From Lewinella sp050633125 (GTDB taxonomy: Bacteria; Bacteroidota; Bacteroidia; Chitinophagales; Saprospiraceae), in NCBI RefSeq assembly GCF_050633125.1, contig NZ_JBOEFX010000076.1, forward strand, positions 18,271 through 82,270: DNA of 64,000 bases, in the 5' to 3' direction. Positions 58,199-64,000 of this stretch are shown here, one piece after another. The position numbers and the translations under genes are program-made. The stretch's first letter is position 1. The number at the start of each line of letters is the position of its first letter. Below the pieces are notes generated by a model that did not search any database, was not told the DNA's origin, and was given only the letters and a program-made list of their open reading frames with translations.

Positions 58199-60031
58199 TT
58201 AACCCACACTCAACTTGGTTCGCTTCGCCAACATCACTTCTTTTTTATTATGGTACTGCTCCATGTCTTTCAGGATTGTGTCCAATAACTCAATTGCATC
58301 GTTGATATAAGCTCCTTTATTCAACATGACGCACTCCGCTCGCAAAGAAGTGGTCGTATCAGTTATCTCCGCACGCGAAGGCAGGCCGTTTTTAGCCATA
58401 TTCTCCAGTACTTGTGTGGCCCACACCACTGGCAGATGAGCAGCACTACAGTGGGCAAGAATTTCATCCTGAACCAAGCCTATATTGTCCCAACCAGTCT
58501 CTACAGCAAGGTCACCTCGGGCAATCATTACGCCTACCTGTTTAGACTGCATCGCAGTCATCAGTATCTCCGAAAGATTATTGTAGGCTAAACGGGTTTC
58601 GATTTTTAAAATCACGCCCAGTTGATTGAGTGCACCAAGCTGCTCCAGTTCCACAAATAGCTCTTCTACATCAGCTTTGGAATTCACAAACGAGAAATTA
58701 ACAATATCAGCATACTGGGCTACAAATTTTAAATCTTCCTTATCCTTGGCTGTCAATCCACTTATTCCCAGTTCCGTTTGGGGAAAATTGATGCCCTTCT
58801 CAGCACGCAGTTTTGCCCCTTTTTCGGAAGCTCTCAAAATGGTTACCTGGAAATAGTCCTCATTTACTTCCGTGACTTTTGTGAAGATCTTTCCGTCATC
58901 AAACAACACAGTATGGTCCTTCTTGATTTTGTTAAAAACTTCTGGTAACTGGCACGAAATATGAGCTATCTTGATGCAAACCCCTTCCTGATCGTAGACC
59001 GCAGATTCACCAGGAATCGCAGCTCGATTCACCTGAAGGGTATCTCCTTCTTTTAATAAGAGGTAGTGTTCTTTAGGCGGCAATTTACCAACTACCAAAA
59101 CCTTACCGGATGCTTTGGAATGTTCCAACACCATACCGCTTGTTACATAAGTTGTTTTCCGACAGGTGGCTACAAACTGGCCTTCTGCATTTCGATCAAT
59201 GATGGAAAACTTCCTTTTCTTATTGCGCATATCTCTCAATCGCAGTTCATCGCCAATGGCTAAATCTTCCAGCGCTAATTGACCAACAGGCAAAGTATTC
59301 TCCGCCGATGTCTCTCCCAATTCCGCAACCAACAAGATGACCGCTGGTTGAATGACCTGCCCCAACTCATTTCGAAGGGGCTTAAATTTACGAATCTCTG
59401 GTCCTTCGGTAATGGCTCCTGTCCTAATTTTAGGCCCTGCCAAATCCATGGCTATTTTTACCTTCCGGCCCGACGCTTTTGCTGCTCGTTGGGCATTCTC
59501 AATGATTGCCCACCAAGCTTCAGGCGTATCGTGGGCGCAATTGACTCGCACCACGTTCATTCCTTTTTTCACCAATTGTTCTACCAGCTCATAATTATTG
59601 GCAGCTTCGCTGGGTTGGGTCACCATTATCCTTACCCGCCTGCCCGGAGAACGATACCCCAAGAGTTGTTTGGTGTGACTGGCCAACAAGCGCCGAGAAC
59701 GCTTGATCGACAAGCCTGATTTTAGCAGCTGCTTTCCATCATCCTTGATAAGCGCCTGCAAAATCAAGCGAGTATTGAGTAAGCTAGCTCTAATGTGGCC
59801 CTCTGCATTCGCAAAACGCGAGAGTCCCAAATCTCGCATACTTTTTTGAAAATCACGGAGGTCAAATGTCCGGAAAGCGCGGTAGTGCACCAAGTTGCGG
59901 GCGCTCTTACGATAAGGTTTTGCAACCTTCTCCAAACTGTCCAACTGATGTTTTTCAGCTTCGTTGATCGCTAAGAGGAACTCATCAATTTGCTCAAGCA
60001 AACTTTTTAACTTTTCCACCTTGATTCTCAT
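58199..60031 (-). CDS. Pyruvate kinase-like protein, extended N-terminus and no C-terminal domain
   Basis: 610 residues. A charged helical N-terminal extension (about 1-130) precedes the barrel. Pyruvate-kinase active-site segments are then present: GMNVVRVNCAHDTPEAW (for the usual NxxRxNFSHG; the Ser is Ala), DLAGPKIRTG, TVLFDDGKIF, GVILKIETRLAYNN (catalytic Lys and Glu), IARGDLAVETGWDN, and VVWATQVLENM with PSRAEITD. The B domain is enlarged (about 225-400), and after AECVMLNKGAYIND only about 40 residues remain, so the C-terminal allosteric domain is missing. The core residues suggest a true phosphotransfer activity, but substrate and control may differ from PykF. It is divergent from the OMP gene and convergent with mqnD. 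Confidence 0.8.
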   Translation of the reverse strand: MRIKVEKLKSLLEQIDEFLLAINEAEKHQLDSLEKVAKPYRKSARNLVHYRAFRTFDLRDFQKSMRDLGLSRFANAEGHIRASLLNTRLILQALIKDDGKQLLKSGLSIKRSRRLLASHTKQLLGYRSPGRRVRIMVTQPSEAANNYELVEQLVKKGMNVVRVNCAHDTPEAWWAIIENAQRAAKASGRKVKIAMDLAGPKIRTGAITEGPEIRKFKPLRNELGQVIQPAVILLVAELGETSAENTLPVGQLALEDLAIGDELRLRDMRNKKRKFSIIDRNAEGQFVATCRKTTYVTSGMVLEHSKASGKVLVVGKLPPKEHYLLLKEGDTLQVNRAAIPGESAVYDQEGVCIKIAHISCQLPEVFNKIKKDHTVLFDDGKIFTKVTEVNEDYFQVTILRASEKGAKLRAEKGINFPQTELGISGLTAKDKEDLKFVAQYADIVNFSFVNSKADVEELFVELEQLGALNQLGVILKIETRLAYNNLSEILMTAMQSKQVGVMIARGDLAVETGWDNIGLVQDEILAHCSAAHLPVVWATQVLENMAKNGLPSRAEITDTTTSLRAECVMLNKGAYINDAIELLDTILKDMEQYHNKKEVMLAKRTKLSVG

Positions 60032-60225
60032 AAATCAATCATTGTTTGATGGGGTAATAATGATTAAACAACCGAAGCGTAAATTCGATGCGCCAAGGTC
60101 AATAATCAATCGCTTTATCCTGGTGATTTATGATAGCAGGTTACAACCACAAGTGTCAATTATATATCTCTAATAAAAAAGCCACCATTTAAACACCCTT
60201 AAATTATCTCAAAAACCGCGCAATC

Positions 60226-61272
60226 ATGACAAAGGTAAACTCCTTATTATTCCTTTTTGCTTTTCTCACCACCACACTTTGTGCCCAAATTCAGCGTGGA
60301 GACGCTACGATTGGGGCTGCTGCTTTTTACGAATATGGTTTCCCTACTAAAAACACTTCTTCCGGCAGTTCCTACTACCTACTCGCTCCTACCTACGGGC
60401 AAATGTTAACCGATAGGCTTATGCTTGGTGGGATGGCCCAACTTTTCAATGAAACGTATAGTCAAAGAGGCTCCACCAATTTTCGCCTTCATCCTTATTT
60501 TCGGTATTATTTTCAGCCGAAAGCTCAAGGTACTCATTGGTACATTCAAGCAGGTACTGATCGCCCATCGGTAGATTACAGTTTCCTTTGGGGTTTTGGG
60601 GAATACACCGCCCTACAAGTGGGTAGCAATCATTTTATTCGCCCTAATATAGTCTTAGAGGCGAGTCTTACCAGCTATTACATCTATTACCCTTACCACT
60701 TTAGCCTTCCCAATGCCCCTTCTTTTGAATTAAGGGCAGGCCTACGTAGTTTTCTCCGACAGGAAAGCCTCGGAGATTGGAAATCAGGAAGTGGCCAAGT
60801 CAATCAAGGAACCATCCTGCTCGGCAACAACCAACTTGAATTGCATTTCTTTCCCAACAATAAAAATTCTTTCTTGCGAACAAATATTAACACCGAAACC
60901 AGCTATTTCTTCGCCGACCAATGGAGCGCAGGCCTAAAAATAGACTACTCCCGTGGGAATTTTGACAATACGATTCTGAACAACACCAGTACTTATCTAA
61001 GCTTTACCCCGTCACTGCGTTACTATTTGAAGTCAGGCGGACAAGTTATACCTTTCGGAAACGTCGAGTCTTCACTTGGTTATTCCCAAAATAATTTTGA
61101 TGATTCATTAAACGATGGTCAGCTCAATGTTCGAATTGGGGCAGGTGCGGCTTTTTTCCTCAATGAAGCCCTCGCTATTGAAAGCTTGCTGTTTTTGGAT
61201 CGTAGTATCAGCGGTGAGCGTAGTTACATGGGCTATCGAATCGCCTTACAATATTTTTTAAAAAACAAGTAG
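60226..61272 (+). CDS. Outer-membrane beta-barrel protein, unknown function
   Basis: 348 residues. The signal peptide ends near LCAQ (residue 21). The rest is alternating hydrophobic/polar strands with many aromatic residues (RLHPYFRYYFQPKAQG, LRYYLKSGGQVIPFG). It ends YRIALQYFLKNK, with aromatic residues close to the end as in barrel proteins. I recognise no specific family. It is convergent with the LptD-like gene, nine bases away. Confidence 0.7.
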   Translation: MTKVNSLLFLFAFLTTTLCAQIQRGDATIGAAAFYEYGFPTKNTSSGSSYYLLAPTYGQMLTDRLMLGGMAQLFNETYSQRGSTNFRLHPYFRYYFQPKAQGTHWYIQAGTDRPSVDYSFLWGFGEYTALQVGSNHFIRPNIVLEASLTSYYIYYPYHFSLPNAPSFELRAGLRSFLRQESLGDWKSGSGQVNQGTILLGNNQLELHFFPNNKNSFLRTNINTETSYFFADQWSAGLKIDYSRGNFDNTILNNTSTYLSFTPSLRYYLKSGGQVIPFGNVESSLGYSQNNFDDSLNDGQLNVRIGAGAAFFLNEALAIESLLFLDRSISGERSYMGYRIALQYFLKNK

Positions 61273-61281
61273 ACCAAACCA

Positions 61282-64000
61282 TTACTCAAAAGCACGGCTT
61301 CCATCGGCATTGTTACGCTGATAAGGTACTTTGAGAAAATCGAGGGTACCCGGTTTCACCCGGAGATAAAAGGAGTAGGTATTCCGGGTAGGTGCCCAGT
61401 TGAAACCCATTTCCCAGCAGTGAAGATCTCGGCGCAAGCCAAGATAAGGATAGGTAGTTTGCTTACGTGCAAAATCATAACCAATAGAACCAATGTCTAC
61501 ATTCCAATTTGGGGTAAGCCCCAAACTTCCTCGAAGTTCAAGGCTATGGGTATTCACCTGAAAGGTATCACGGTCAGCCGACAGAGGAGTAACGCCAAAG
61601 GTCAGGTTGTGGCGAATAGAGAAATTTTCAAATAAGCTGAGAAAATCGGTTTCATCTACCGGCCGAAGTTCGTTGCCATCACGGTCTACTTCTTCTACTA
61701 TTTCTTCTTCCTTACCTTGAAAAAGAGCTCTGATTTTTGAAACAGTCAAATTGGTATTGAAACGGAAGGTTGCATTGACAAACTCAAAGGGTTTACCGTT
61801 TTGCTGCCAAGTCGTCTGGTTTATTCGTTGAAAGACACCAGAGCCCTCACTTGTTTCTTGTCGTATATGCGGATCAAAAGTGGTATTGAACGAAAAGGTT
61901 GTTGCTCCTTTAAACAGTCGAGTTGTACCCGTTATCGCAATAGGTGACCACTTTAAAGTATCCGCCGCAAAGTTGTAATTACCATTGATGTAGATGTTAT
62001 CGAAAAGCTTAATGTTTCTTTCCGTTGAATCCTTGCGAGAGAAAATCTTGGCTTCAAAAATATTGGTGATACTATAGTTTAGGGCCATCTGCATTTCTGA
62101 GCTGGGTGGGGCCCCAAATATGCCATCCTGATAGCGAGAAACCAAGCGATTGGTCGTTATATCCAAGGTATCCGTGACCGAATCATAATAATTTCTATTA
62201 TTGATATAATCCGGCTGATAACCAATCGAAATATTGGGCTTTATGACGTGCCGAAGTCCGCGAATCCTCCCTTTATCAAAGCGGTAAGTACCAAAAATCT
62301 GAGTATTTAAACTCAGATTAGCACTGTACGTCCGGTAGGAGGTGAAGCCTGGCACTGTATCTTGAATCCAGGTACCAAAGTCTACAGTCTCTATCAGAGG
62401 ATCGCCGTTAGGCAGATACGTGGTATCTTGTACTACGCCATTTTCGCTATCAAAAGTCAGATCTAATTCTTCCATGTACCATACCTCCTTCATGTTTACC
62501 CCTGGGTTGAGGTTGAAGTATTTAAGTACCTTGAAGGAAGTACCGGCACTAGCCGTTTGTTGCATACCATAACGGGCATTGTCGAGCGTCTGACGTTCGA
62601 AAAAGGCGGTGTCTGGTGCGGTAAAATTCGCCCTCGCTTCATTGGTATAACGCAAAGTGATGTCTTCGTACCAGCGCTTGGCCCCTACCCTTTCCTTTTT
62701 GCGGAACGGGTACAAGGCCTGGGTTTGAAATTGAAAGGTGGGAAAATCCACGTTCATGCTCCGCGTCCGCGTATTCTGGCTGTGGCGGAAAGCAACACTC
62801 ATTGAAATCGGCTTATCGAGCCAATTGCGAGAAAAGGTAAAGTTAGAGTTAATCACATTTGTTCCCACCGAACGAGCATCATTGAAAACCCGCTGCTGGA
62901 AATTATTCGTCTGAAAGTTGATCGACCCACCCAGCCTGTTCATCGGGTGAGCAGCAGCGTCTTGATTGTGTGACCAGTTGAGTAAGATACCATTGGCACG
63001 GCGAAAAACCGATTCTTGCACAATGTTCCCATTAGGGCCTATCATTGTTTCGCCAGTATCAGGGTCAAGCACATTAAGTATTTCTTCCTGGCGGCGGCTA
63101 TCAAAACGGAAATTAAAATTGCCATTATAGCCATACCTCTTACGATACTGAACGGCTGCTCCCAAACCATAAGTCCCTTCCAGATAAATATCACCCGCCA
63201 CTGTGAGGTTGAAGTTATCCCCTAAAGGGAAAAACCAGCCGATCTGTTTCAAACCAAAGCCCCATTGTTCTGAATATTCATAATCTCTGGGAAAGATAAG
63301 CCCGGTACTACGCCCTCCTGAGACCGGAAAAAAGCCGAAAGGCAACCACAGAGGTGTGGGTACATCCATGATTTCCAGATTAGAAGGGCCTATTACAACC
63401 AACTTATTAGGAATCACTTTCTGTTTTCTGCTGCGAATACCAAAATGAGGGTGATCAGCAGTACAAGTCGTGAAGATGGCATCTTCGCTATAAATAATAT
63501 CGTGTGCCGTCGTATCGCCGGGAGGAGCACTGATGAACTTAGAGCGAGCGCCTTTTACCCGAATATCGTCTTCTTCTGTGGTAACATCGTAAACGATTCC
63601 TTTGCGGGTTTCGAAGTTGTAGCGCATCCGTTTGGCAACAAAAGTATTTTCTCCTTCCGTAAACTCTGGCGTCCCTTCCAGCACGCCAGTAGTATCATTT
63701 CTTACTCCTTGAGCCAACACTTCACTTTTCGACCAATCCAGTTCAATATAATCCGCTTTTAGTGTAATATTGGTATAGGAAACAAAAGCATTGCCGTAGA
63801 GATAAATTTTCTGGTTGCGGGCATTAAGTTTCATGGTATCCGCGTTATAATCCACGGCAGCTTCCAGAGCATCCTGGGAAACAGGTACACCAAGACTGAT
63901 GCTCAGGCTAGAATCCTGCCCCAGCGTATCCACTTGAATGGTTTCTGGAAAGGTATCCTGTTGCACCAACGTAGTATCCTGAGCAGACAAGATGCTGAAT
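61282..64000 (-). CDS. LptD-like LPS-assembly outer-membrane protein (5' end outside window)
   Basis: The reading frame runs off the right edge. The last codons visible translate as FSILSAQDTT, which is the end of a signal peptide, so only the first few codons are missing. About 905 residues remain. An OstA/LptA-like region is near the N-terminus (YNADTMKLNARNQKIYLYGN, then VLAQG). The large C-terminal part is barrel-like, with phrases such as LWLPFGFFPVSGGRSTGLIF seen in Bacteroidota LptD. LptD inserts lipopolysaccharide into the outer leaflet. The TTG at 63988-63990 is inside the signal peptide and is not the start. Confidence 0.85.
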   Translation of the reverse strand, partial: FSILSAQDTTLVQQDTFPETIQVDTLGQDSSLSISLGVPVSQDALEAAVDYNADTMKLNARNQKIYLYGNAFVSYTNITLKADYIELDWSKSEVLAQGVRNDTTGVLEGTPEFTEGENTFVAKRMRYNFETRKGIVYDVTTEEDDIRVKGARSKFISAPPGDTTAHDIIYSEDAIFTTCTADHPHFGIRSRKQKVIPNKLVVIGPSNLEIMDVPTPLWLPFGFFPVSGGRSTGLIFPRDYEYSEQWGFGLKQIGWFFPLGDNFNLTVAGDIYLEGTYGLGAAVQYRKRYGYNGNFNFRFDSRRQEEILNVLDPDTGETMIGPNGNIVQESVFRRANGILLNWSHNQDAAAHPMNRLGGSINFQTNNFQQRVFNDARSVGTNVINSNFTFSRNWLDKPISMSVAFRHSQNTRTRSMNVDFPTFQFQTQALYPFRKKERVGAKRWYEDITLRYTNEARANFTAPDTAFFERQTLDNARYGMQQTASAGTSFKVLKYFNLNPGVNMKEVWYMEELDLTFDSENGVVQDTTYLPNGDPLIETVDFGTWIQDTVPGFTSYRTYSANLSLNTQIFGTYRFDKGRIRGLRHVIKPNISIGYQPDYINNRNYYDSVTDTLDITTNRLVSRYQDGIFGAPPSSEMQMALNYSITNIFEAKIFSRKDSTERNIKLFDNIYINGNYNFAADTLKWSPIAITGTTRLFKGATTFSFNTTFDPHIRQETSEGSGVFQRINQTTWQQNGKPFEFVNATFRFNTNLTVSKIRALFQGKEEEIVEEVDRDGNELRPVDETDFLSLFENFSIRHNLTFGVTPLSADRDTFQVNTHSLELRGSLGLTPNWNVDIGSIGYDFARKQTTYPYLGLRRDLHCWEMGFNWAPTRNTYSFYLRVKPGTLDFLKVPYQRNNADGSRAFE

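Overview
The window is chromosomal DNA from a member of the phylum Bacteroidota, most like the Saprospiria (Lewinella-type marine bacteria); the family assignment is inference. Supporting signs are four secreted giants or mid-size proteins with type IX secretion system (T9SS) C-terminal sorting domains, a PorP/SprF protein beside one of them, Bacteroidota-type -7 promoter elements (TAnnTTTG), a Bacteroidota-type LptD-like protein, and a futalosine-pathway menaquinone enzyme (MqnD). I see no rRNA, tRNA, CRISPR array, transposase or phage gene.

Layout. 1-4.7 kb: a truncated MobA-like nucleotidyltransferase, a DUF2279 envelope protein, a RimK / M14-deacylase pair, and an Atg22-like MFS transporter. 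4.7-5.0 kb: a gene-free convergent gap full of inverted repeats. 5.0-8.9 kb: a regulatory locus (lipoprotein, ECF sigma factor, inner-membrane protein carrying an outer-membrane-type barrel domain). 9.0-12.9 kb: RluD, DUF1415 and LuxC-like acyl-CoA reductase in a tightly packed operon, divergent from a trans-sulfuration PLP enzyme. 13-20.7 kb: a lipoprotein, then folD-prmA-giant envelope protein on the minus strand, separated by a bidirectional terminator. 21-27 kb: a 1.5 kaa T9SS type B protein followed by PorP/SprF. 27-32.6 kb: a LysM-like/amidase_3 protein divergent from a cytochrome c maturation set (ccmB, a ccmC with a large periplasmic insert, a ccmD-like gene) that overlaps glutamate dehydrogenase; then an Lrp/AsnC regulator.

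32.8-38 kb: a 1726-residue choice-of-anchor L / Ig-repeat T9SS protein. 38-43.3 kb: THUMP methyltransferase, a small secreted protein and pyruvate carboxylase. 43.6-47.5 kb: a T9SS type A paralogue of the 21 kb protein, followed by a small accessory patch of four short, unrecognised genes and a broken copy of the sorting-domain coding sequence. 47.8-53.5 kb: a 1915-residue T9SS protein built from three ~370-residue modules and ten ~65-residue modules. 53.7-64 kb: a putative EreA/ChaN-like protein, a sulfotransferase-like protein, rluA-dapF, divergent mqnD, a pyruvate kinase lacking its C-terminal domain, an outer-membrane protein, and a 5'-truncated LptD-like gene.

How it fits together. Most genes are housekeeping (cofactor, lysine/peptidoglycan precursor, rRNA modification, anaplerosis, cytochrome c assembly). 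They are interleaved with large cell-surface proteins that would be exported through the outer membrane by the T9SS and either anchored (type B sorting domain, helped by PorP/SprF-type partners) or processed (type A). The least ordinary loci are the lipoprotein-sigma-barrel locus, the ccmC with an extra periplasmic domain, the shortened pyruvate kinase, the unknown 1532-residue protein, and the type A/type B paralogue pair with its sorting-domain relic.
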